Source: Collybiopsis luxurians FD-317 M1 | Taxonomy: Eukaryota > Basidiomycota > Agaricomycetes > Agaricales > Omphalotaceae | Direction of reading: 5' to 3' | Assembly: GCA_000827265.1 (NCBI GenBank) | Contig: KN834865.1 | Span: forward strand, 13,134-77,133 | Length of the DNA: 64,000 nucleotides | Part shown: positions 49,146 to 61,105 of the stretch, piece by piece | Numbering within the stretch: the stretch's first letter is position 1 | How the letters are laid out: every line of letters begins with the position of its first letter | The notes under the pieces: model-generated | The model's input: only the letters and a program-made list of their open reading frames with translations | Database searches by the model: none | What the model was told of the DNA's origin: nothing | Made by a program: the position numbers and the translations under genes

Positions 49146-51134
49146 CTTGGATTTTCAGGACGATTGTTCTTCAAGAAGGACACACGATGATTCTGGATGA
49201 CAGGATCCGCACGCCTAGAAATGGACCAGAATCAAATCTAGTGGGAGAAACGTACCTTATCAAAAATTGATAGATAATGTCGGCGTTGTCCTTTATCCTG
49301 ACGTAGTTCAACGTTACTCTAGAGTCCCAAACCGGTATAGGCTAGCAGTCGTCAGTTACAATGTTTTAAGACTTTATTTGAAAAATCCACTTCCATACAC
49401 AGGAACAATCTGAATGCTCCAAAAGGGTCCGAGTCGATGAATGCAATTTTAGTTCTTTAATGCTTTTGAACGGGTCGCTTGAACTTCATGCTTTAGGCGA
49501 CATCAAATCCTCGGGTGCGGAACTACATAAGAATGTAGGCGGAATTTGATGAGAAATGCGACTTTTTAATGGTTTTTCAACAGTTTTGATGCGGAGGATA
49601 TTCATTGAAATGACCTTGAACCCGCATTCGAGAATCCGCTGTCGACCAAATCGAACGGACTCATACACTTTGTATAGAGTGAATTCCAGACTGAGGATGA
49701 GTCCCGTCGTATCCTGGCAGCACTCCATCCCAAATTACTCCAGTTGGTGTTCTATGCAACAACCGCTACTCCAATCATCACTGGCTTATCGACATCATGG
49801 AAGGAAGGAAGGAAGTGTATTACACGGCACGGTCCAAGATCTGAACGCCGGATTTCTGAGAAGTATCCCGATGCGGCACAAGCATCATCGTCCTCAGGGC
49901 GGTCATGGGCAGTGGGGCATAGAATACATTGTCCGATTGTCTTGGCCTCTTATCTTCGACTCTATTCAATAGTGGCTGGATCGCGAAATTTCCGGTGACT
50001 GTGTGAGCGTCCGTGAATATTTCCTGGTTCCTATAGGCGGAGGTCAGCTCGGAAATCTCTTCGGGTCCGCGAATAGCAGTCCTCTTATATGCCACAATAC
50101 CTCTTGATAGCTATCTATCTGGATTGAGCTATTATAACACAATGGCAACAGGACCGCGACTCTTCCGGTGGCCACCCATATTTCGTCTGAGCTTCTGAGG
50201 CCAGAGTTCTTCCGGTATCAAAAGAAAGGCGTCAAATGAAAATGTGGAATTTGCAAACATCAGAAAACTGATGCCTGCTGTCTAGTACAACATAGAATGT
50301 AAGTGTAAATTCAATACGCCTTGGCTCTTTTACATACTCGGGGTTACCAAAAGTGACTGCTATGTGATTTCCGTGTATATTTTCTTTTTCTTGTCCTACT
50401 TGCACTACCACCATTCTTTCTCTAAAATATTTCAAGCATACATAGCTCTAGGTAAGTGCAATGCCCTCGTAGCATGTCATTGATTAATTCCAATTTGATG
50501 CTCAGGAATGTGGTAAAACTTTTGATGCATTGATCATCAAATGACGGTCACTTTTGGTGACCACGAGTATAAACCGCACTCAATTGAATCAAATTTGGAC
50601 TGTAAGTAGAGCTGAGACGTATGGTACCGGACACATTCAGCAGTGGCGTGTTCGTACCTATCCCATTCAGTCGAGCGGGAAGACAGCGCTTGACGATTTT
50701 ATCGGAGATGAAGAAAAGCTAGACATAGAAAGGACGAATGTCTTATGACCATTGACCTAGGACTCATTGACTGCCTTCCGCTGTGCTCCTTATTGCGCTC
50801 ATCTTTCAGCTAGCGTGCTTTCTTCCCAAGTTTGATGCTTTATTTTTAACAGAACCGTGAGGAAAGATCGGTCTATCATTTTCAACTCTTTCATGGCAGA
50901 TGGATGGTCGTAGAAGCCAATCAAAATCTTGTACATAATATCTGGATTCCATTTGTGTATCCGATTCATTTCTTCGAGTACTAAGCTCCGGCTTCCATCA
51001 GTTGCTTTCCTCGCCCACTCCGCCAGCGGCGCTGCCAGGTGGAACCAATTTTGTATACCCCTCGAAGATCTTGTCTCTGGTTACCTAACTACTAACTACG
51101 TTAACATTGCCTTACACAGTAGCAATCTGCCTCC
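49146..51134. other. Intergenic; includes dispersed repeat copy 2
   Basis: No supported gene. 49,799-49,917 is the second copy of the repeat at 37,203-37,320. Confidence 0.45.
49799..49917. repeat. Dispersed repeat, copy 2
   Basis: Same orientation and about 88-90% identical to 37,203-37,320. A reading frame (NGFLRSIPM-like) is open through both copies, but the substitutions do not show a clear coding bias. Confidence 0.7.
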
Positions 51135-52446
51135 ATGTCTACTAAACCTGTTGATGCTTGGCTAGAAAGATCGAGACTCGATGGCATGATTTTGGATGGA
51201 TTTACCTACGGTTCGTCGGTCAGCGCCATTGATAATTTATTGAGATTTAATTCCACAATTCTCTCAGGTATTTTCTTCCTACTTTCTATCCAGGCCTCGA
51301 TCGCAGTCTATCGCAGTTCGCGATCCAGACATCAACGGTCTAACAAAAGGACAACTCGAATACTTCAAGCATACATTGGGGTCACATTCATCTTGGCTAC
51401 AATCGGGGTTGGGGCTAACGCCCGGTACACGGAAGACATATGGATTAATTTTCGTGGCCAGGAAGGATGGTCTCCAGATCTTTTGATCGAGAATGAATTT
51501 AATTATTGGTATAATCGTCTTGCAGTGGATAGGTGGGTTATCCGTTTTTATTCCGTAGCACTTTCCCTTTTACCTGTTCATTTCAGTCAGGAGGTTTTGG
51601 TTTGGATAATGAATGCGCTCCTCTTCTACCGCTGTTGTCGAGTGTGGAGTAACGCTTGGTGGGTTGTGCTTGTCATGGGTTTGGTGTACCTGGCCATCTT
51701 TGGTAGGGCGTTGTCCCACATTGATATATTTTCATTTCTAACAGTCTCACTCTCATTCATAACACCAGGACTGTCGATAAGTGTTATGGTGTTCGCTGGG
51801 GAAAAGGCTGTATTCACGAATTTGAGCTTGCAAACATCCTTCCTGGCCCTCTCTTGCACATACAACCTTCTCTTCACCATTCTGGTTTCAACGCGACTCC
51901 TCACCGTTCGCAGCACCGTCAGACATGCTCTCTCTCCCGAGCATGCCGAGCTATACACGTCCATCACTACAACCCTTGTCGAGTCTGCTTCTTTGTACTT
52001 CGTCTTCGACTTGATCTTCCTCGTATCTTTTGCGGTACATAGTAACGTCGAAAACCTTATTCTCCTAGAAAACTCTTTGATTCAAGTACGGCTTGTTTTC
52101 TCATTCCTTATTTCGTTTCAGAACTAATATTGGAGTTCTTATCTTCCAGGGTATAGCTCAGCTTCTTATCATCATTAGAGTCGCTGAAGGCCGGGAGTAC
52201 GATGATACCAAACGAATAAAGGCAATATCTGAGTCCACCGCAACACTGACACATCTTCAGTTTGGGCCTCAGCGCCGTCGAGTTACCGGGGTTGAAGCAG
52301 GTACGGGAAACCTTGTGGAAGTGGAGCTGGTCCCAATGACAGAAGACGGGATTGGAACAACGTCGGTTCGGGATTTCAGCTCTGACGTGGGTGGAAAAGC
52401 TAAGCCTGATGCCAGCTACAATAGTACAAGAGTTCAAATGGTCTAA
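51135..52446 (+). CDS. Seven-helix membrane protein X
   Basis: Exons 51135-51210, 51268-51532, 51587-51702, 51745-52085 and 52150-52446 give 1095 nt, 364 aa. Helices are visible at GIFFLLSIQASIAVY, IGVTFILATIGVG, VWIMNALLFYRC, WWVVLVMGLVYLAIF, FLALSCTYNLLFTILV, LYFVFDLIFLVSFAV and IAQLLIIIRVA. A polar C-terminal tail follows. The N-terminus (SRLDGMILDGFTYGIFF) and the domain order are those of a large uncharacterised basidiomycete 7TM family. The first three introns (57, 54, 42 nt) are multiples of three without stop codons, so an unspliced reading also stays open. I prefer splicing because each intron has sound borders and its removal restores continuous helices. It is convergent with gene Y. 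A 3' fragment was copied to 47,944. Confidence 0.78.
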
Positions 52447-52814
52447 CGAACTGTTGTAATGTGATGATATCCCTGTCGGTTTCTCCACCTGAGGGTTTAT
52501 GAACAACAGTTCATTTCCGTTCTTCGGTGTACATTCACTTCACAGATTAATATTCGTCCCTCATGTTAAATGAAGCCACTACTTCTATTGGTGACAGTAA
52601 CCGTATGTCATATTATTTGACGCGGTAAGGACGATGTGGGGGATGGGTATCGAGCGTATTGGCGGTTAAGTGAAAAGTCACGGAAATCAGACATGAGCGT
52701 AGCGCCTAATGGCCCAACGTAGTAATCTTCCTGTTGCTCCCCCGGCTGGATGTTTCTGCTCGATGCCTACAAAAGGTTGGCGTATTACTGATACCGATTG
52801 CATAAAATGGATTA
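52447..52814. other. Intergenic between convergent 7TM genes
   Basis: Contains both 3' untranslated regions. Part of it is duplicated near 48.5-49.1 kb. Confidence 0.55.
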
Positions 52815-54094
52815 CTACTTCGTATGATCGAATGTAAGGGTATCATCGTTCATATTTTCCTCCACGTCCCTTGAGATATTGACTTGAATAGGGCGCAATG
52901 GGACACTGCCAAACGTAGGATTTCCACCAGTAGAGTTGCCAGGGCCGTTTGTCGAAGTCTCCATCACCTGAAATCTGATCCGTATTGCGATGGCGTTGAA
53001 TGTGATACCCTGCATGGCATGGTTAATAATAGTATTGAATCCAGTTTGTCCGAGTTCAATGCTGCTGGAACTTACCACGACTGATGCAACACTCTCGAGT
53101 AATATGAACTGGGCGTTAATGTCGGAGCAATACAATGCCAAGAGAACGATTTCTACGATTAGTTGCAATGCCGCAGACTCTATCAGGATCCTCAGGATGG
53201 AAAGTAGTCGGCTGTTATTGTTGGCTTTATAGGCAGAGGACTGTCGATGGGTACTCCATATGCGATAGCTCATGAGGGAAGTTGTCACAATATTCAACCC
53301 GACCGCAAAGGAGTAAAACGTTGTGATCCAGGTAATTAATTGCGGGTCAAATATCGAGGTGGTTGATGAAGAAGTTACATATAAGCCACATACCATGTAG
53401 CCTGCAACTATAAAGTAAGAGTAATCAAATCAATCACAAGTCGCCTCATATGAGACAAATGAACGTACCTATTTCGACCACTAGCAATGCCACAGGGATG
53501 ACAATCACTTTCCAATTTCGATTCCAAAGCACCCAGCAACGGTATATCTGAAATGAACCACTGACCATCAATGGCAAGGCCTCTACGTAGATGGAGGGTA
53601 CTAACGGCTGCGGTACTACCGAGACTCTCCTGAGTAGCGTAAAGAGTGTCCTTTAGAACATGGTCCCATGGTCGCAAGGGAGCAATGAAAGCCACAGGGC
53701 CCCCTGGGGTTAACCCATGATCCACATACCCGGCAACTGTTCGAGCCGCGTTCAATGCCAGATGCATCGTTGCGATCACGAACATCAACGACGATATTCC
53801 GATCATAGTCTAAAGTATGAATATAGTCAAGCATGGTCTGGTCATAGGTCTAGATCAGCACGTACATTCGTGTGCCGAGCAACCCTAGTGCGCGTATTGT
53901 TAAACGTTGGAGAGAAATGACCGTACATTGTCGCTGAAAATATAGCTAAGAAGAAGCCTACAGAATTCCCGGATTAATTTCAATATGCTGTCAGTTCCAA
54001 AAAAAAAAAAAGGGAAACAGCGAAGTTTACATACCATATACAATAGCCTGCGCGATCCAGTCACAGCTGAGGAGTCAAGATGATCCGAAGCCAT
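52815..54094 (-). CDS. Seven-helix membrane protein Y
   Basis: Six exons: 54094-54031, 53957-53866, 53809-53606, 53547-53469, 53407-53076, 53009-52815. The total is 966 nt, 321 aa. Helices run from FFLAIFSATMY, IGISSLMFVIATMHLAL, the STAAIYRCWVLWNR region, VIVIPVALLVVEIVAGYMVC, ITTFYSFAVGLNIVTTSLM, LQLIVEIVLLALY to VVGITFNAIAIRIRF. Then a polar tail follows. The LTPGGPVAFIAPLRPWDHV loop followed by KDTLYATQESLGS is characteristic of another large agaricomycete 7TM family. It is a different family from X by sequence. The 66-nt last intron is also a stop-free multiple of three. The first exon is short and its donor (GTAAAC) was chosen on frame, so the N-terminus is the least certain part. Confidence 0.76.
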
Positions 54095-56486
54095 AGTCAA
54101 GACGAACCTCAACATATGGAGCAATAAGCAACGTCTTCTCCAACGAAAGCTGACCCATCGCAGGGGGTATGCGCGCGGCAGACAGTTAGGATGGAACGGA
54201 GCCAAGGAGGTTGACTCAAGGCCGAGGGTTCTTAAATCGACTTGCACTGCAACTACCGATCAGCTCTGGGGCTTGATAGTGGACTCTAAATGGTGGGGGG
54301 GGAGGGGGCGTGTAGTGGATGTTCATGACAGATATTCGAATATAAAGGTGCGTTCCTAGTACATACATAATTCGTTTCCAATATATGAAATTATAATCCC
54401 AGTTCTTCTCCAACATACATCAGACACTGTGTCCATGCTATTTGAATCAGACATTTTCCCGTCCATCAATCTTCGTGAAGTCGCACACGCTTTGGGCACT
54501 AAAGCCTGCATAATACCGACTAGACCTGCCTTACTTGTGGAAAAGATTGTGTATTGCATCTTTGGGATTGACCACGTATTCACTGAGATTCGATAAAGCT
54601 GCGACGATAACAAGTACCTTTCAAGTTGTGGAAGAATGAACAAGTGTATAACTTCTGGTGAACACGGAGACCTCGTCCACACGCAATCTCGTGAGAACGG
54701 TAAGCACGAGAGTAATTGAAACCGACAATGAACATAACGTGGCAACCGCGAAGAGCACTTCAAGTTTTCCATACCATTGAGAAGGGAACCATGCGAATTG
54801 CCAAGTAAGATTCTGTGATCAACTCAGTAATCGTAGTCTGCCACATTCCGACAGAACGTGTATTGTGGAACTTAGAAGCCGCGAATTTCCGCGAATTTTA
54901 TTCAATGACATGAGAACACGGGCCCTTCGTGTACGTGTCATATGCTCAGACTACGTATTATTATAAAGATACATCATTTGGGCCTGGAATTTGCCAGGAT
55001 GAGCATGTCATTTTAATACGAATCAAGCATGACATGCGGTGAGAGAAGCGCGATTCGCGAACGCTTAACTGCTAGAAGAGGTTGATACCCATGTTTTTAC
55101 ATGGGTGGAAGCTCGAAATGAGCGTTAGCTAGGGCTGGAACATCACTACATTGTAATGCAATCGCATGTAGATTCCCTGAAATTCCGGCTCTGGACAAGG
55201 CGGTGACAAGGAATCCGTGAAAACAGATGATAAATGTCGGACATACACCTCTCTCTCTCTTTGCTCTCACTATCTTCTTGTGGGATTTCAGTGGCAACTG
55301 AGTTTCCTTTCAAATGAATCCATCATCGACAACACAGTAGCGTTTGGAATTCCTAGCAGTATTCCATCGTGCAACGCGTACAAGTAAACGGTTTTCTAGA
55401 ACTCAAAGGAACCGCATATACCTCGCGAGCTCTCGGCGGGAAGCATAGACCATATAAATAAGAAGGAAATGTGGAAGTCCGTTGTTCCAAAAATTCTCTC
55501 GTAGTCCCAGCCAGCATTGGGGACAATCGCCAATGATGGAGGTTCAAAATCAAAATAGATGAAGAATTGAGGGCACTGACGACAAGAAAATTTGCAATCC
55601 TCGATATTCATCCTAGTTTTCAAATTAGAGCTCATCGAGTTTAAAAATGATCGGGCATGGTCTCAGATACGGAATCGTAACAACGAGCGCTGACCGTGAA
55701 CCCCGACTCCTCAGCGTAGGCCTTCTAATTAGAGAGAAAAGAGTATTTTCCAGATCTGCAGACTCGATGTAGAGTATATACTGGAAGATGATATTATCCT
55801 TGATCTAATTGGAGCCTGTTGGTTATCCAAGCGAATGTACATTGGCAATCCGAGTATTAGGTAGCAAACCACCATTTATACACAAGCCACCGCGTTCTGA
55901 CACGAACTACTATAGTTTCAGTGGCTTTCGAGTCACAGCAGCCAGTGAGCTCCACGAAAGATGAATGGTGATAGTATCCCCATATACATTGAGGAAGCTC
56001 AGTGCGAGATATAACTGTCTTCACCGACAGCATGAGTCGGGGAGCAGACGAAAGATGAAAAAAAAATATATATATATTTAGGGCTGTGATTGCTTGCCGA
56101 TCAGCAATCTCGGACCGGATCGGGCAAAAAAGAGAAAGCCGTTGGCAGCTTCATTTCGGGATTACCGTGGTGGCGACTGGTTATCGGTTATCACCCGGGC
56201 CCTTTTCGTCTCAAATCAAGTCAGGACCTGATTTCACTGTTGATTTGAGATTCTTTTACAACCTCTACGGGACCCCCATCTTTATGACACGATCAGCTTC
56301 ACTTTGACTCAAACCCTCTGATACCTAGCCTGTAGCCTGATGCAGAAAGAAAATTCGCGAACTCACCACTTTGATATCAGGACGAGTCAATAATGTGTCA
56401 ACAGCACTCGTGACGAGCACTGGCTTTTCGAGTAATAAGATTATTGATTCTATTCACCCGTCAATACAGGAACAAGCAAGCTCAAC
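54095..56486. other. Intergenic, 2.4 kb, nothing certain
   Basis: Minus-strand frames at 54,356-54,772 and 55,396-55,635 are uncalled. Simple sequences: a G-run at about 54,293-54,306, a CT microsatellite at about 55,249-55,260 and an AT run at about 56,067-56,078. Confidence 0.45.
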
Positions 56487-57603
56487 TCATCGTTGAAGGC
56501 ATGCTCTTATCGCAGGTCGTAGTTCCTTTAGCATATCAATATAAGTATGGTGCCACCAACCGACTTCCTCTGCGAAGAACCCATCGTGGCGGAGTGCAGC
56601 TTCTCGCAGAATAGCATCGATCTCCGCTTCAGTTGGCATAGCAGTATTACCGCTATGCTCCCTCACGAAAGGCTTCACTCCAGTATAGTGCACGACCCGG
56701 ATTTCATCCTTCATACTCTCCCAAAGCGCTGGACTCTCGCTCTTGATACCGAGGTTCGCGTTATACGCATAGGGAAGTCGGACAACATTGGCGGCAAAGA
56801 AGAGGTTTAAGAACGACTGCTCCGCTTGCTGGAGTGGATACACAGCAGTTTCGAGAACGCTCTTCATCTGGTCGAGAACAGCTGATGACGGGCGCAAAGC
56901 CAGGACACCAGCGTTAAAGGTGACGATGAATCCTCCGTCGACATCAGGTACGGCGCCAAAGGTGAAAGGGAGTTGGAATAGTTCGTTGATGTTTCTACGG
57001 ACCAATGTGTCCGAATCCAAGTATACGGCTCGCTCGATTCCGATTTTGTCAAGACCCCAGATGTTTAGCTTCGTATATTGGTCGGAAAAGCGATGGTGGA
57101 TGCCTTTGCCGTTGTGAGGTGGGCTTATTAGCGGCACAGCTATGGGCTCCCACCCTACAACTTCGGCGATGCAGAGGGCTTCAGAGGATATCCTGTCCTC
57201 GAGGTAGGGTAGGAGAAGTCTGGAGGAAACATTGGCCTGGCGTACTGAGTAACCAAGTACTGCAGTACCCCAGATAAAAGAGTCGGTATATAGCGTCGAG
57301 ACAACCGCCGTTTTGCGGGGGTCAACGGTAGTAGAGGACAAGCCGTCTAGGAGGCTGGGTGGATGCCTAGAGGAAAAGAAAAATAATTAGCTGAGTGGGC
57401 CGACACAGAATTGAAGGGGCAAGGACCCACAGGTCTTGGAAAACTTTCTGGGGAACGAAAGGCGTTTTTGTGCGCAAAAGTTTAAAACAGACCCAGAGGA
57501 AAATAATACCCGCCAGTCCTGCAAGCGTGAATCCTCCTATTTTGCGTCGTTTGCTGGCCTGAAAATTCTGGCTTATTGGTAGGGGGGTGTATGCGTATGC
57601 CAT
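56487..57603 (-). CDS. Glycosyltransferase family 8, type II membrane protein
   Basis: Two exons, 57603-57431 and 57366-56487, with a 64-nt intron, give 1053 nt, 350 aa. Residues about 23-43 (GGFTLAGLAGIIFLWVCFKLL) follow basic residues and form a signal anchor, so the catalytic part would face the Golgi lumen. The catalytic domain starts near KTAVVSTLYTDSF. The metal-binding DxD is DSD at 175-177 in VYLDSDTLV. NAGVLALRPS and HYTGVKPF follow in the order seen in glycogenin-like GT8 enzymes. These retaining transferases use UDP-sugars. A membrane anchor argues against glycogenin itself and for addition of a sugar to a secreted glycan or lipid. The acceptor is unknown. All motifs are intact. 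Confidence 0.87.
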
Positions 57604-58706
57604 GTTCGGAAGAAACAAAGAAAAAAAATAAGGAGGACGGAAAAAAAATGTGGCTGCTTTCAACGCCTCGTGAGGGGTTTGGGCATATACAGTATTCGTG
57701 ATCTCTCACGCTTAGCCCCCAATGGATTACTGAGCCAGTCAATTGGGGAAGAATGATGATTCCAGCGGAACATGTTAATGCAGAGAATTCAACAACAACA
57801 GACTGGGACAATGCCTTTGAACATCATATTTTCTCTGATATCAACACATAGTGCCGGCAGGCAAGCGATTACATCTCTGGTAGTCTGTACATGAAACGGT
57901 ACCACATATAGGTAGTGAAGGACTCAATTTGGAGGGGAAATGGCCGACAAGCACGGGGAAAGGAACTCCTACTTCCAATCCCCGCATGATACTGCATCGT
58001 CCAAATCAATCACAAAAGGTGTACAAGCAGGTCATATTATCGGTGCGCAGCTAGATGTAGTCTTACCCGACTCAGCTGTCAATCGACTTCCATTCAACCC
58101 TGCTGCGCTGTATCCACATGAGCTGATTGAATTGAGTGCATGTAGCAGAGGTACTGTACTGGAGAGCTCCTCGCCGTTGGGGCAGCAAGTCTCTGAAATA
58201 CGAAGCCTCAGACCTATCAACAATAGAAGCTGAGGATGAATAAAAGCAGAACGGCTTCCCGCCAATAAACTTTTCCTCGTATTTGGCCTAGCTATGGAAA
58301 GGAAGGTGAGAGAAATCATCTTCTGCTCGAGTTCATCGCAATAAGGTGGGATGCTCCAAAAAACAAGGCCTAAAATAACACGGAAATCAAGCCTGAAGTT
58401 GGTAATTTATATTATCCAAAGCCCTCAAAAATACGAGATTTGAACGGGATATAGAATTTGGTACGAGCGCTTAAAAGATTCTTCGCCCTACCCATCGTTA
58501 AATGTCTCAATCTTGTTCTACATATATAGAAAAACCCAAAAGGTCGGAAATCTGACTAAAACTTCCCAAGGCGACTTAATCACCAAAATAGGCAATATAA
58601 AATGCGCTTTGACCGGCACAGGTTTTGGCGGCTTGCCACGTGTTGGTATCGGTCGTTTCTTTAGTCCGACGTCCGTCACGGTCTGAACCCTGCAAGTTGA
58701 GCTTTT
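57604..58706. other. Intergenic
   Basis: A plus-strand frame at 57,940-58,233 (97 residues, no intron, no recognised motif) is too weak to call. Otherwise nothing was seen. Confidence 0.4.
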
Positions 58707-59866
58707 ATGGATTCGGGTTTTTTTTTTCATTCGTGTAGGTAGGGAAGCGGGAATTTCGTCAGAAATAAAATAAAATAAAATCGGAGAGGGAGCGAATTTC
58801 AATTCATTTTTGAAATTAATTATGACCGGTGGCCGAGAGAGCACGGGTGCAGTAGCGAAATAAAATCCTCGATGCAAATTTTTGGTTGCAAGAGTTAGTC
58901 CCTTGCCTATACCTTCTAGGAAAAATCACGCAGATTCAGGGTACTTATAACATAGTGACTGCAAGAGGAATTGTTGCTCACATATTTCAATCGCGCTTTA
59001 CAAAGTCATTTACATGGACATAACATCGGCGCTCATCATTTTCAGCGCTCGTTATGTTCATGTTATGTTAACGTGAGACATTCACGGGACCTGCCGCATC
59101 CAGCCACATCACATAAAACCAGGTATAGGCGTTTGATTCAGCTCCATAGCCCCAGGGCTCTATTGCTAGAATGTTAATAGTAAATACAAATTATTTTTGT
59201 ATGCTAGAGTAGTAAATTACTGATTTTTGTGTAATTCTGGCAATGCAATAACTGCAAAAGAATGCAAATACTTATCACATTCTAGAGAATTGGCTGGTAT
59301 CTGGAATTCCTTGAGCAAAGGCATGGTACGAAGCCACAAATCTGGCACCTTGTGCTCAAGTCCTACGGTACGTTCAAGGACATCTAGCGGAATCAACACT
59401 TGAATGATTGGATTGCTTCTTATGTCCTTTTGGTACACTGTACAGGGCTCGATAAGCATTTCGGTCGAAGCAAAAAAAGAGATTGATGTCTCACGTTCAC
59501 ACATAACACGAACATAACGAGCGTTGAAAATGATGAGCGCCGATGTTATGTCCATGTTATGGTAAATGACTTTCTAAAGCGCGATTGGAATATGTGAGCA
59601 ACAATTCCTCCTGCAGTTAATATGTTATACGTACCCTGAATTGCCTGCTTTTTCCTGGAAGGTATAGGCAAGGGACTAACTCTCGCAACCAAAAATTTGC
59701 AACGAGAATTTTATTTCACTACTGCACCCGTGCTCTCTCGGCCACCGGTCATAATTAATTTCAGAAATGAACTGAAATTCTCTCCCTCTCCGATTTTATT
59801 TTATTTTATTGAGGACGAAATTCCCACTTCCTTATCCACACGAATGAAAACAAAACCCGAATCCAT
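58707..59866. mobile_element. 1.16-kb inverted repeat, fold-back-like element
   Basis: The left arm (58,707-59,083) and the right arm (59,485-59,866) are inverted copies of about 380 bp, roughly 90% identical, around a 401-bp centre. Shared landmarks include ATGGATTCGGGTTTT at the outer ends, AAATAAAATAAAATAAAATCGG, GACCGGTGGCCGAGAGAGC, GGTTGCAAGAGTTAGTCCC and GACATAACATCGGCGCTCAT. The borders are not sharp and no target duplication was found. It could be a fold-back transposon or an inverted segmental duplication. Confidence 0.75.
59217..59555 (-). CDS. Possible small protein in the inverted-repeat centre
   Basis: An uninterrupted 112-residue frame starts in the right arm (MDITSALIIFNARYVRVMCE) and runs through the unique centre to end LPELHKNQ. 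The sequence after residue 30 (PCTVYQKDIRSNPIIQVLIP, VLERTVGLEHKVPDLWLRT) has balanced, protein-like composition. The left arm carries the mirrored start but stops after about 20 residues. I recognise no domain. It may be an exon of a larger captured gene. Confidence 0.3.
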   Translation of the reverse strand: MDITSALIIFNARYVRVMCERETSISFFASTEMLIEPCTVYQKDIRSNPIIQVLIPLDVLERTVGLEHKVPDLWLRTMPLLKEFQIPANSLECDKYLHSFAVIALPELHKNQ

Positions 59867-61105
59867 GGATTTGCTGTTTATCGCTGGTACTAGCAAGTAC
59901 ACCTATTCCGACCTAAAAAAATCCCGCCCAATGACAGACAACCTGTTATAGACGGACAAATCAGTTTCCGCAGTAAGTATGACGACCGGCTCCTCGGTAC
60001 CTTGTATGTATCCTGAGTTTTCCCAATAGAAAGGTCTCGAAGAATCAATGCCAGGGATCGTATCATCGGGGATGCACTTAGCGTTGAGGTACACTTGTCA
60101 TCGAGACGCACTTAGCGTTGGGCTGAACGGATATCATCATTCATATGAGAATGGGAAGGTCAGTACAGTTGTCCGCCATCCAAAAGTGATAGAGACAGGC
60201 AAGTTGAATAACTAAGTTTGTTCTCTGTTTCTGGGAATATTGCGGAGATTAAATATCAAGGGGCTTCGGTGTTAAGGGGCCGCCGCCAAACCAGTGTGAG
60301 CACGTTTTCGTGTCTGAGCAGTCACCTCCACGTTTGTCTTATGAAACATCTGGGGATGCTCCAAATTCAGCAATCATTCGCTGTTACAGAGCCTCTTTTT
60401 TCGAAAATAGACTGTTACTACAGTTTGGACGAACAAATTTTCGAATGACATTCCCGTTCTATGTAGGTTCCATCGCAGATTTCATTGTCGATTCTCTGTT
60501 CTCTCCATTCATCATTTGGATGGCTTATTCCCGGTCAGTCATATCTCCTGAAAGACGCAATGACAAGAGGGCACCATTCACCTTGCTATAGGACTAGAAG
60601 GGATGGATTTAGATAAGGTTGGACATGCAAGTAAAGCGGAGGTTCCTGGGGTCTTGGGCGATGAAGAAAAACCTCATGATGGGGAGAGAAGCAGGCTAAT
60701 TACCGAGACTGGTTTCGTACTTTCTGGGGTTATTGCGGGGACTAGGTTATAGGGCGCTTTTGAACGAGAATGGCTGGGTGGGCTGCCCCGCCAGGGAATA
60801 ATGCTGGAGATAGGGAGATATAATCAACTGTATGCAGCTCGTTCAATTGCTGACATCGGAACAATCCACCGACCCCCTGCATGGATAGAGTGCGCTCTTG
60901 TCCCTCGTTGCGATCTCGATTTTGATGAAGCCTTTTCCTTTCTGTTCGTCGGGAGATCTCAACATAGGTCCATCTATATCAGTTGCATCGCCTGGAAATT
61001 GTATAAGAGCTGGTTCCTTTTTCCTTACGATTCTGTCTATATAACAAGGGCCAAGTGATCACCTTCCGCACTAAAGAAACTCACCGAACATCTCCCCACG
61101 GAATC
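59867..61105. other. Intergenic, nothing recognised
   Basis: Open frames at 60,310-60,591 and 60,801-61,058 have no supporting features. This is probably the promoter side of the gene at 61,106. Confidence 0.4.

Noticed and set aside
54356..54772. 138-residue minus-strand frame upstream of 7TM gene Y
   Set aside because: Composition is not protein-like beyond chance and no homologous segment occurs in the other 7TM genes.
57940..58233. 97-residue plus-strand frame starting after a purine-rich leader
   Set aside because: No conserved feature. It also overlaps an equally long minus-strand frame.
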